Origin: an uncultured Lachnospiraceae bacterium
GTDB lineage: Bacteria > Bacillota > Clostridia > Lachnospirales > Lachnospiraceae
Direction of reading: 5' to 3'
DNA length: 11,784 nt
NCBI GenBank assembly: GCA_910588295.1
Contig: CAJUQO010000025.1
Span: 32,309-44,092, forward strand
Below the pieces are notes generated by a model, which was not told the origin of the DNA, searched no databases, and was given only the letters and a program-made list of their open reading frames with translations. Position 1 is the stretch's first letter, and each line of letters opens with the position of its first letter. Both the position numbers and the translations under genes were made by a program. This document shows positions 1 through 6,722 of this stretch, piece after piece.

Positions 1-6
1 AGTTCA

Positions 7-1555
7 GTTTTCCCCGTATACGCGGGGGTGATCCCTTGCAGTTGTGCGGTAGGTATCCGTTAAGTGTGTTTTCCCCGTATACGCGGGGGTGATCCTAACA
101 AATCGACAATAGGAGAAATAGCAGTTTCGTTTTCCCCGTATACGCGGGGGTGATCCTAAATTTGCTGGAGAATATCTTGACAATCTTTGGTTTTCCCCGT
201 ATACGCGGGGGTGATCCAGAATATAATCTCATCTGTCAATCGCTGCAATGGTTTTCCCCGTATACGCGGGGGTGATCCTCTGTTAAATTATTAAAACCAT
301 AGCACAGATTTGTTTTCCCCGTATACGCGGGGGTGATCCTACATGGAGAAAGAAATGGAATTTATGAACGCCGTTTTCCCCGTATACGCGGGGGTGATCC
401 TGGAGGCGACAGGGTAGCAGAAGAAGTGCAAAAGTTTTCCCCGTATACGCGGGGGTGATCCTAACAGGAACACAGAAAGGGCGGGCTTGTCACCGTTTTC
501 CCCGTATACGCGGGGGTGATCCTAAACTTGATATCCGCAAACTTCCCTTTCTCTTGTTTTCCCCGTATACGCGGGGGTGATCCTTACAATCAGTATGCAT
601 TACTTTTGCAGACCGGGTTTTCCCCGTATACGCGGGGGTGATCCCAACATCATACTCTCCGCAGACAAAACCGCAAAGTTTTCCCCGTATACGCGGGGGT
701 GATCCCGAGAGGTTATTCACCATCTCTTCCCCTTCTCGGTTTTCCCCGTATACGCGGGGGTGATCCCTGGATCAAGGCATGGAACGGTAAAGGAATTTAG
801 TTTTCCCCGTATACGCGGGGGTGATCCTAAAGAGGCAAAAATATTATCGAAAATGTGTTCGTTTTCCCCGTATACGCGGGGGTGATCCTTTCGGCTGTGA
901 GGCTTGCGGGTGGCTCTACAAGTTTTCCCCGTATACGCGGGGGTGATCCTACAATTGTAATCAACACCGACTTGGCTCTCTCGTTTTCCCCGTATACGCG
1001 GGGGTGATCCTAGTGCAATCGCAATCCAAGGGTACATCTACAAGTTTTCCCCGTATACGCGGGGGTGATCCTAAATGCACCAGAATTGTGCGTTATCAGA
1101 GACAGTTTTCCCCGTATACGCGGGGGTGATCCTCTGCTGGATCCGCGGCTGTATTTCCTGGTATGGTTTTCCCCGTATACGCGGGGGTGATCCTGCTTAC
1201 GGCCAGCTTTTCAACGGAAGCGGTAAGTTTTCCCCGTATACGCGGGGGTGATCCTATCCGGGACGCAGCAGTGGAAAAGCTGGCTGCGTTTTCCCCGTAT
1301 ACGCGGGGGTGATCCTTTGATGCAAGATACTATGATGCTAGATTTTGAGTTTTCCCCGTATACGCGGGGGTGATCCTACTCAGTGTTTGTTATCTCGATC
1401 CCGGCCGGAGTTTTCCCCGTATACGCGGGGGTGATCCTATCAGCGGGCAAGCCCGCTGTATAGCTGGGTCGTTTTCCCCGTATACGCGGGGGTAATCCTA
1501 ACTGCGTGATTAAGTTTCTGAGAGAAAGAACATCCCCGTATACGCGAAGAGATCC
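7..1555 (+). CRISPR. Type I-E-like CRISPR array, 25 repeats plus a decayed terminal repeat
   Basis: A 28-bp repeat that begins gttttcccc, has the core gtatacgcg and ends ggggtgatcc starts at 7, 68, 129 and every 61 bp up to 1471. Twenty-four copies are identical; the copy at 1471 has one change (g to a at repeat position 24, base 1494). The 24 spacers between them are all 33 nt and all different. A 25th spacer of 30 nt and a degenerate repeat follow. The repeat can form a ccccg/cgggg stem, as expected for Cas6e-type processing, and closely resembles repeats known from Firmicutes type I-E loci such as S. thermophilus CRISPR4. Transcription is inferred to be on the + strand, with the 5' handle ending gtgatcc. 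No cas gene or leader is in the window; bases 1-6 are the end of a preceding spacer or the leader. Array certainty is very high; the subtype is inferred from the repeat alone. Confidence 0.98.
1529..1555 (+). repeat. Degenerate terminal CRISPR repeat
   Basis: The block ccccgtatacgcg is intact, but the five 5' bases (aacat instead of gtttt) and the bases after the core (aagag before atcc) have changed, and one base is missing, giving 27 bp. The preceding spacer (1499-1528) is 30 nt instead of 33. Decayed repeats are typical of the leader-distal end, so this sets the array orientation. Confidence 0.9.
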
Positions 1556-1584
1556 TGAACTGGCAAGTATGATAACACCACCCA

Positions 1585-1613
1585 CGCCCGGATGCATAAA
1601 AAACATCCGGGCG
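1585..1613. other. Inverted repeat between CRISPR array and phosphate operon
   Basis: A perfect 10-bp stem, cgcccggatg (1585-1594) with catccgggcg (1604-1613), encloses a 9-nt A-rich loop. There is no T-run on either side in either direction, so it is not a classical intrinsic terminator. It could still end array transcription or insulate the downstream promoter. The stem is seen directly; the function is a guess. Confidence 0.5.
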
Positions 1614-1645
1614 CAAATACTGTGTGTAGAAATTCCGCCGCCTAT

Positions 1646-1673
1646 TTTACACAGATTTTACATAACCCATATT
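1646..1673 (+). promoter_or_regulatory. Candidate Pho box and promoter of the phosphate operon
   Basis: Two identical TTTACA hexamers lie at 1646-1651 and 1657-1662, 11 bp apart (6 bp plus a 5-bp spacer). That is the layout of PhoP half-sites in Bacillus-type Pho boxes (TTxACA-like direct repeats with about 5-bp spacers). A further GTTACA at 1692-1697 is out of this register. The first TTTACA can also serve as a -35 element with a weak -10 (CATATT, 1668-1673) after 16 bp. The position, about 75-90 bp before a Na+/phosphate transporter with a PhoP/PhoR-like pair, supports phosphate control. Only two good half-sites are visible, so this is tentative. Confidence 0.45.
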
Positions 1674-1734
1674 TGAATTACAGATACACCTGTTACAGTG
1701 GAAGAAATCTGAGAGAGAAAATGGGAGGCATAAT

Positions 1735-3498
1735 ATGGATATATTTTCGATAGTGGCGATGGCGGGCGGCCTGGCATTGTTTTTGTTCGGTATGGATTAC
1801 ATGGGAAGCAATCTGTCCCGGGCTTCCGGCGGCAAGATGGAGCAGATCCTGGAGAAACTGACAGGGAATCCTCTGAAAGCGGTGGCTCTGGGGGCGGGGG
1901 TGACGGCGGTGATCCAGTCCTCCTCGGCCACCACGGTCATGGTGGTGGGGTTTGTGAATTCCGGGATCATGCGGCTGTCCCAGGCCACCGGCATTATCAT
2001 GGGGGCGAACATCGGAACCACCATCACTTCCTGGATGCTGAGCCTGACCGGGATTGAGAGTGACGCGCTGTGGCTTCGTCTGCTGAAACCGTCTACCTTT
2101 GCTCCGGCGCTGGCCTTTGCGGGTATCATACTGTATATGTTTATCCAGGATGAACATAAAAAATATATCGGCGGCGTGTTTTTGGGCTTTGCCATATTGA
2201 TGAGCGGGATGGAGTCCATGAGTGACGCGGTGAAACCTTTGGCGGACGTGCCGGAGTTTACGGGAATGCTGACCCTGTTTTCACACCCGCTGGCCGGTCT
2301 TCTGGCCGGAGCGGTTCTGACGGCGGTGATCCAGTCTTCCTCAGCGTCGGTGGGTATCCTGCAGGCCCTGTGCGCCACGGGGGCGGTGCCCTATGGAACG
2401 GCGCTGCCTATCATCATGGGGCAGAATATCGGCACCTGCGTCACGGCCATGATCTCGTCGGTGGGAGCCAGCAAGAATGCCCGGCGGGCGGCGTTTATCC
2501 ATCTGTATTTCAATATCATCGGCACGGTGGTTTTTATGACGGTGTTTTACACGGCCAATGCGCTGCGGCCCTTTGCGTTTCTGGAGACGGCGGCGGGGAC
2601 GGCGGGGATCGCGGCCATCCATTCCTGTTTTAACATTGGCGCCACCTGTCTGCTGCTTCCCTTTACGGGTATGCTGGAGAAGCTGGCTTGCTGGACAGTC
2701 CGGGACGGGAAAAAGACAACCCATATGGAAAACCGGCTGGGCCTTTTGGATTCCAGGTTTCTCGAGCAGCCGGCTTTGGCCATGGAGCACTGCAGCCAGG
2801 TCATGCACGAGATGTCAGAGCTCACGGCCAATCAGTTGGATATTGCGGTGGGGCTCTTAGATGAGTATAATGAAGAAAATGCCCATCTGGTCAGGGAAAT
2901 GGAACGGCTGGTGGACACCTATGAAGATAAATTGGGAAGTTATCTGATGGAGGTCTCCCTGCGGGATCTGAATAACAGCGACAGCTATGACCTGTCGATT
3001 ATGCTGCACTGTATCAGTGATATCGAGAGGATATCCGATCATGCGGCGGGTATCCAGCAATGTGCGAAGGAGATGCAGGATAAAAATCTGAGCTTTTCTA
3101 ATCACGGGAGGAAAGAGATCGATCTGCTGTCCGGGGCCGTCCGGGAGCTGGTACACAATACGGCGTCTCTGATGAAGGAGCGCAGGCCGGAGGATGCAAG
3201 GAAAGTAGAGCCGCTGAAAGAGGTCGTGGATGATTTAAGCGACCGGACAAAGCTGAATCATGTTGAACGGCTCAGAAAAGGCTCGTGCACCATCGAGATG
3301 GGATTTGTCTTAAATGAGCTGGTCATCTGCCTAGAGCGGGCGGCAGATCACTGTTCCAGCGTGGCGGTCAGCATTTTGGAGCAGGAAAATGTGCTCACCG
3401 GGCGTCATGCCGTGCTGCGGGAGATGAAACATGGGGATAACAGGGAATTTCGGCAAATGTATGAGTTTTATCGCGATAAATATAAGCTGGAGGGATAG
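1735..3498 (+). CDS. Na+/phosphate cotransporter with C-terminal PhoU-like domain
   Basis: Predicted inner-membrane importer of inorganic phosphate driven by sodium, 587 aa. Residues 1 to about 310 contain two related membrane halves of the Na/Pi-cotransporter (NptA/SLC34-like) family. Each half carries the QSSSA signature (Q61-A65 and Q200-A204) and a matching IIMG(A/Q)NIGT motif (87-96 and 226-234). A soluble helical region from about 345 to 575 resembles PhoU, with two E-R-x-x-D-H metal-type motifs (E431-H436 and E534-H539). This transporter-PhoU fusion architecture is common in bacteria, and 587 aa is within the usual range. The ATG at 1735 is chosen because gggagg at 1723-1728 lies 6 nt upstream. 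The gene is first of three; the regulator starts 22 nt after its stop. The PhoU part may tune transport or signal to the kinase, which is inference. The substrate is assigned by family only. Confidence 0.93.
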   Translation: MDIFSIVAMAGGLALFLFGMDYMGSNLSRASGGKMEQILEKLTGNPLKAVALGAGVTAVIQSSSATTVMVVGFVNSGIMRLSQATGIIMGANIGTTITSWMLSLTGIESDALWLRLLKPSTFAPALAFAGIILYMFIQDEHKKYIGGVFLGFAILMSGMESMSDAVKPLADVPEFTGMLTLFSHPLAGLLAGAVLTAVIQSSSASVGILQALCATGAVPYGTALPIIMGQNIGTCVTAMISSVGASKNARRAAFIHLYFNIIGTVVFMTVFYTANALRPFAFLETAAGTAGIAAIHSCFNIGATCLLLPFTGMLEKLACWTVRDGKKTTHMENRLGLLDSRFLEQPALAMEHCSQVMHEMSELTANQLDIAVGLLDEYNEENAHLVREMERLVDTYEDKLGSYLMEVSLRDLNNSDSYDLSIMLHCISDIERISDHAAGIQQCAKEMQDKNLSFSNHGRKEIDLLSGAVRELVHNTASLMKERRPEDARKVEPLKEVVDDLSDRTKLNHVERLRKGSCTIEMGFVLNELVICLERAADHCSSVAVSILEQENVLTGRHAVLREMKHGDNREFRQMYEFYRDKYKLEG

Positions 3499-3520
3499 CG
3501 GCTGTTAAAGGAGAAGGGCT

Positions 3521-4213
3521 TTGGCAAAGATTTTTATTGTTGAGGATGATGAAAATATCCGTGAGATCGAGCAGTTTGCGCTTAAGAATGCGGGATATGA
3601 GACGGAGGGGTTCAAAACTGCGCGCGGTTTTTTAAAGAGGCTGGAGAGCGTCAGGCCGGAGCTGGTCATTCTGGATATTATGCTGCCGGACCGGGACGGG
3701 CTGGAGCTGCTGCGGGGGCTCAGGCTGGACGGCAGGACGTTCAAAATCCCCATACTGCTGGTTTCCGCGAAATCCACGGAGCTGGATAAGGTGAAGGGGC
3801 TGGAACTGGGGGCGGATGATTACATGACCAAACCCTTTGGAGTGATGGAGCTGATCTCCCGGGTAAAGGCTCTTCTGCGGCGTATGGAGCTTCTGGAGCG
3901 CAGCGAGGAGTTTTTTTTCGAGGGGATTCGGATGGAAGAGGACAGACGGCAGGTCACGGTGGACGGCGAGCCGGTGGAGCTGACATATAAGGAGTATGAG
4001 CTTTTGAAGGTGCTACTGCACAATTCCGGTATTGTGCTCCCCCGTGGCAGGCTGCTGGAGCGGGTGTGGGGAATTGATTACGAAGGTGAGACCCGGACGC
4101 TGGACGTACATATCAAGACGTTGCGGCACAAACTGGGAAAAAAAGGCGCGCTGATCCAGACTGTGCGGAATGTGGGGTACACGCTGAATTATGCCCGGCC
4201 GGATGCTCCGTGA
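3521..4213 (+). CDS. PhoP/OmpR-family response regulator (TTG start)
   Basis: A 230-aa cytoplasmic transcription regulator. The receiver domain (about 3-118) has the acidic pair D9/D10, phospho-acceptor D52 in LDIMLPDRDG, the switch residue S82 and the conserved K104 of TKPF. The winged-helix DNA-binding domain (about 130-226) has the OmpR-type pattern ending DVHIKTLRHKLG and TVRNVGYTL. The start is TTG: aaaggag at 3507-3513 lies 7 nt upstream and the protein then begins MAKIFIVEDDEN, a standard receiver start; no nearby ATG fits. It lies between the phosphate transporter and a PhoR-like kinase, so it probably responds to phosphate and may bind the TTTACA repeats upstream of the operon. A phoP assignment rests on context, not on sequence uniqueness; another OmpR-type role remains possible. 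Confidence 0.93.
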   Translation: MAKIFIVEDDENIREIEQFALKNAGYETEGFKTARGFLKRLESVRPELVILDIMLPDRDGLELLRGLRLDGRTFKIPILLVSAKSTELDKVKGLELGADDYMTKPFGVMELISRVKALLRRMELLERSEEFFFEGIRMEEDRRQVTVDGEPVELTYKEYELLKVLLHNSGIVLPRGRLLERVWGIDYEGETRTLDVHIKTLRHKLGKKGALIQTVRNVGYTLNYARPDAP

Positions 4214-4264
4214 TGGAGGCAGACAGACGGCCCTTGTCAGGGAACAGGAAAGAAGGCGTTTTCG

Positions 4265-5593
4265 ATGAAACGGATATTAAACCGGCGGATGGCTCTGGTG
4301 GCAGTTCTAAGCGTATGTCTGACAGTGCTTTTGACAAGCTGTATATTTTACGGAGAATACCAGGCTCAGATCCGCGATGACCTGAAAATGAATACCCATA
4401 TCCTTCTGGCTACCCAGGAATTTCTTTCCTATGTGGAACAGAAGTATGATCCCGGCATCGACGGTCTGCGCATAACGGTAGTGGATGCCGGCGGCGGGGT
4501 GGAGTATGATAGTAATGCGGATATCGGCCATATGGACAATCACGGGGACAGGCCCGAGATCCGGCAGGCATTTTCCGAGGGGGAAGGATATAAAGTGCGC
4601 CGTTCGGGTACCCTGGATAAAAATACTTATTATTATGCCAAACGGCTGGACGACGGCCGGGTACTGCGGGTGGCCAGGGAGGCGGGGAGCCTATGGAGCT
4701 TTTTAAAGACGGTTTTTCCAGTGCTGATCCTGCTGCTGCTGATTATGGTGGCCTTTGGCGTTGTACTGGCCCGCTTTCTCGCCAGGCAGATGATACGTCC
4801 TGTGGAACAACTGTCCGTGAAATTGGACAAAGAAGATGAGCAGATCCGGACTTACGAAGAGCTTCAGCCCTTCATGGACAAGATCCACAGGCAGCACCGT
4901 GAACTGAAGCGGAGCGCCCGTCTGCGCCAGGAGTTTACGGCCAATGTTTCCCACGAGCTGAAGACTCCGCTGGCCTCCATATCCGGCTATGCGGAGCTGA
5001 TGGAGACCGGGATCGCCGGGGCGGAGGATGTAACCCATTTTGCCGGGGAGATCCATAAGTGCGCGGGCAGGCTGCTGGCCCTGATCAACGATATCCTGCA
5101 TCTGTCCCGGATGGATGCGATGGAAGCGCTGCCCGACGGGGAACCGCTGGACATCGGTATGCTGGCGGCAGATTGTGTGGAGATGCTGCAGATGCAGGCG
5201 AAAAAGCACGGGATCAGCCTGGCGTTTGCCGGCAATGACGCGTCCTGTCCCGTAAAGGGGGAGAGGGGGATGCTGGAAGAGTTGTTGTACAATCTCTGTG
5301 ACAATGCTATCCGTTACAACCGCCCGGGCGGCCATGTGTGGGTGTCGGTGGAAAACGGGGAGAGGGGCGTAATGCTGACGGTCAGAGATGACGGCATAGG
5401 AATCTCGAAGGAGGATCAGGAGCGGATCTTTGAGCGGTTCTACCGGGTGGATAAGGGGCGCTCCAGAGAAACGGGCGGCACGGGCCTGGGCCTGGCTATC
5501 GTGAAACACATTGTGGAGCAGCACCGAGCAGAGCTTAAACTGTCCAGCGTGCCGGGGGAAGGAACCTGTGTGGAAGTGAAATTTGGGTTGTAA
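4265..5593 (+). CDS. PhoR-like sensor histidine kinase
   Basis: A 442-aa membrane kinase, partner of the regulator encoded just upstream (51-nt gap). The first membrane helix is at about 9-29 and the second at about 146-168. Between them is an extracellular sensor of about 115 aa with the NHGDRPEIRQAF and TYYYAKR patterns seen in PhoR-type PAS-like folds. A linker follows, then the dimerisation/phospho-acceptor domain with H230 in SHELKTP. The ATPase domain has an N-box (N343, N347), G1 (DDGIG, 375-379), an F-box (RIFERFYRVD) and G2 (GTGLGL, 405-410). All residues needed for autophosphorylation are present. The start is supported by gaagg at 4252-4256, 8 nt before the ATG. An L-T-S-C string in the first helix resembles a lipobox but fits a membrane anchor better. 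The phosphate signal is inferred from the neighbouring transporter. Confidence 0.93.
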   Translation: MKRILNRRMALVAVLSVCLTVLLTSCIFYGEYQAQIRDDLKMNTHILLATQEFLSYVEQKYDPGIDGLRITVVDAGGGVEYDSNADIGHMDNHGDRPEIRQAFSEGEGYKVRRSGTLDKNTYYYAKRLDDGRVLRVAREAGSLWSFLKTVFPVLILLLLIMVAFGVVLARFLARQMIRPVEQLSVKLDKEDEQIRTYEELQPFMDKIHRQHRELKRSARLRQEFTANVSHELKTPLASISGYAELMETGIAGAEDVTHFAGEIHKCAGRLLALINDILHLSRMDAMEALPDGEPLDIGMLAADCVEMLQMQAKKHGISLAFAGNDASCPVKGERGMLEELLYNLCDNAIRYNRPGGHVWVSVENGERGVMLTVRDDGIGISKEDQERIFERFYRVDKGRSRETGGTGLGLAIVKHIVEQHRAELKLSSVPGEGTCVEVKFGL

Positions 5594-5599
5594 AATCCA

Positions 5600-5628
5600 T
5601 TGAAATACAGCCAGAGATATGATAAAAT
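5600..5628 (+). promoter_or_regulatory. Sigma-A-type promoter for the YkgJ-family gene
   Basis: TTGAAA (5600-5605) and TAAAAT (5623-5628) are separated by 17 bp, close to consensus. It starts 6 bp after the kinase stop codon and would place the transcript start near 5635, leaving a leader of about 110 nt. It implies that the next gene is not solely dependent on the phosphate operon. Confidence 0.6.
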
Positions 5629-5634
5629 TGTTCA

Positions 5635-5743
5635 TGGAAAGTCACTCGTGACAGGGTGGACAGCCTCCCGGAACGATGGGCCGAATATTCGGAATACATA
5701 GAAAGGGAGGTGACGTACATGACAGCATATTAACGGAGGCAGT
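5635..5743 (+). promoter_or_regulatory. Structured leader with a four-codon ORF before the YkgJ-family gene
   Basis: The leader contains gtcac-tc-gtgac (5641-5652) and the perfect 12-bp palindrome ccgaatattcgg (5681-5692). cctccc at 5664-5669 is complementary to the Shine-Dalgarno gggagg at 5705-5710, which would put the palindrome inside the enclosed loop. That Shine-Dalgarno (aaagggaggtga) is the best ribosome binding site in the area, yet the ATG it serves (5719) opens only Met-Thr-Ala-Tyr-stop (5719-5733). The real gene follows with its own cggagg (5734-5739). The complementarities are visible; a role in translational control is inferred. Confidence 0.4.
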
Positions 5744-6406
5744 ATGGAACGCTACATAGATCTACAGGAGATCACCGACGGTAAAACCTATGGGGAGAAT
5801 GACATGGTTCGGGTGGGGTGTAACGGCTGTAAGGGCTGTTCGGCCTGCTGTGAGGGGATGGACGACACAATCATCCTGGATCCGCTGGATGTGTACCGGC
5901 TTGCCGGGCGCCTGGCCTGCACCTTTGATGAGATGATCGGCCGATATGTGGAGCTTCATATGCAGGGCGGCCTGATTCTGCCCAGCCTGAAGATGGATGG
6001 CCAGACAGGGAAATGTACTTTTTTAGGCGGCGACGGGCGTTGTACGGTGCATCCTTACCGGCCGGGTTTCTGCCGGATCTTTCCCCTGGGGCGGTACTAT
6101 GAGGACGGGGATTATTCCTACATATTACAGATCTATGAGTGTCCCATGCCGAACAAGACAAAGGTCAAGGTAAAACGCTGGATCGACACGCCGGAGCCTG
6201 CCAGAAACCGGGCGTTCATCAATACCTGGCACGGATTGCAGAAGGAGCTGCAGGGCCGGATCCATACGGCCGGGGATGATGTGACGGTGCGGAACTTGAA
6301 CCTGTTTTTCCTGCGGGTTTTTTACCGGGATTCCTACGGGCAGGAGAGAGATTTCTATGACCAGTTCAGGGAGCGCATGGAAGAGATGGAGAGGCTTCTG
6401 CGATGA
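5744..6406 (+). CDS. YkgJ-family cysteine-cluster protein (CxxCxxCC)
   Basis: A 220-aa soluble protein of the YkgJ / zinc-or-iron-chelating CxxCxxCC family, whose biochemical function is not established. The signature lies at C26, C29, C32, C35 and C36. Further cysteines at C91, C100, C110 (in HPYRPGFCRIFP) and C133 complete the usual metal- or Fe-S-binding set. Early and middle residues follow the family pattern (DDTIILDPLDVYRL). The C-terminal 80 residues are charged and helical. The start is ATG 5744, with ggagg at 5735-5739 only 4 nt upstream, a little short. The gene has its own promoter and an unusual leader and stands between a phosphate operon and an ammonium transporter; neither neighbour explains its job. 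Family assignment is confident; function is unknown. Confidence 0.9.
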   Translation: MERYIDLQEITDGKTYGENDMVRVGCNGCKGCSACCEGMDDTIILDPLDVYRLAGRLACTFDEMIGRYVELHMQGGLILPSLKMDGQTGKCTFLGGDGRCTVHPYRPGFCRIFPLGRYYEDGDYSYILQIYECPMPNKTKVKVKRWIDTPEPARNRAFINTWHGLQKELQGRIHTAGDDVTVRNLNLFFLRVFYRDSYGQERDFYDQFRERMEEMERLLR

Positions 6407-6493
6407 GGGAGGGGCGTTATGCATATGGCGGATTCTGTAAACACTTAACGAAATTTTTAGAATCCCATCTGCTATTTTGTGAAAAATCTAGTA

Positions 6494-6521
6494 TTGATTA
6501 TTCTGAAAAAACGTGTAAAAT
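6494..6521 (+). promoter_or_regulatory. Promoter of the amt leader
   Basis: TTGATT (6494-6499) and TAAAAT (6516-6521) are separated by 16 bp. The expected transcript start near 6528 gives a leader of about 258 nt before the amt start codon. Bases 6407-6493, between the previous stop and this promoter, hold no supported gene; a nine-codon ATG ORF at 6419-6448 is probably chance. Confidence 0.6.
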
Positions 6522-6536
6522 ATAAGTTGTTCAAGC

Positions 6537-6586
6537 AAAGGTGCTGATGAAAACGGGATGGAACCCGGATTCGCGGCGCTTTTTTT
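6537..6586 (+). terminator. First leader hairpin of amt: terminator-like stem with an AxxG hexaloop
   Basis: aaaggtgctg (6537-6546) pairs with cggcgctttt (6574-6583), with three G-U pairs, and is followed by the rest of a seven-T run (6580-6586). At its tip, cggg (6554-6557) pairs with cccg (6564-6567) around the six-base loop atggaa (6558-6563), which has A at loop position 1 and G at position 4. Those two bases are the conserved ones in ANTAR-protein target hairpins. The element can therefore be read as a terminator, as the first ANTAR hairpin, or as both. Confidence 0.55.
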
Positions 6587-6669
6587 GTGGAATCCCGCTG
6601 CCCGGATTTGCGCACGGACAAATGTGCGGCGCGGCGGCAGACGGTTTTCCCGTTATTCCGGAATAGAGA

Positions 6670-6687
6670 CTGTACAATGGCGTACAG
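6670..6687 (+). promoter_or_regulatory. Second AxxG hexaloop hairpin: candidate antiterminator
   Basis: ctgtac (6670-6675) and gtacag (6682-6687) form a perfect 6-bp stem around the hexaloop aatggc, again with A1 and G4. Its loop and 3' arm contain the bases (6679-6687) needed for the terminator that follows, so the two folds exclude each other. That is the expected logic of ANTAR-dependent antitermination, in which a phosphorylated ANTAR regulator stabilises the hexaloop fold. No ANTAR gene is in this window. Confidence 0.55.
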
Positions 6688-6722
6688 CAGTCCCTGATCA
6701 GGACTGCTTGTGCGCCCTTTTT
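6679..6722 (+). terminator. Intrinsic terminator (attenuator) in the amt leader
   Basis: An outer stem ggcgtac (6679-6685) with gtgcgcc (6710-6716) stacks on an inner stem gcagtcc (6687-6693) with ggactgc (6701-6707), loop ctgatca, followed by cttttt (6717-6722). It lies 64 nt before the amt start, so it must act as a conditional terminator rather than end an upstream gene. Downstream, gtttcc-gaa-ggaaac (6739-6753) forms a further small hairpin. Confidence 0.65.

Noticed and set aside
7..1528. Self-targeting spacers
   Set aside because: Spacers were compared by eye with the rest of the window and no long match was found; the rest of the genome cannot be checked.
490..1606. Minus-strand ORFs across the CRISPR array (490-723, 717-1037, 1376-1606)
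   Set aside because: They are translations of the 61-bp repeat unit in rotating frames, giving recurring peptides such as GSPPRIRGK and ITPAYTGKT; the array explains them.
1585..1613. Inverted repeat read as a Rho-independent terminator
   Set aside because: No T-run follows the stem on either strand, so it is listed only as an inverted repeat of unknown role.
1797..2378. 193-aa minus-strand ORF opposite the phosphate transporter
   Set aside because: It lies opposite the QSSSA repeats of the transporter, and its residues simply mirror that coding sequence.
4331..4342. Lipobox-like L-T-S-C (residues 23-26) in the PhoR-like kinase
   Set aside because: The string lies inside the first transmembrane helix of a two-helix sensor kinase; lipoprotein processing would remove the anchor.
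4703..5635. Long 310-aa minus-strand ORF opposite the PhoR-like kinase
   Set aside because: The + strand frame has every histidine kinase motif, while the minus frame has no recognisable domain; it is a shadow in GC-rich DNA.
6419..6448. Nine-codon ATG ORF with gggagg upstream after the YkgJ-family gene
   Set aside because: It is too short to support as a gene, lies upstream of the amt promoter and has no recognisable content.
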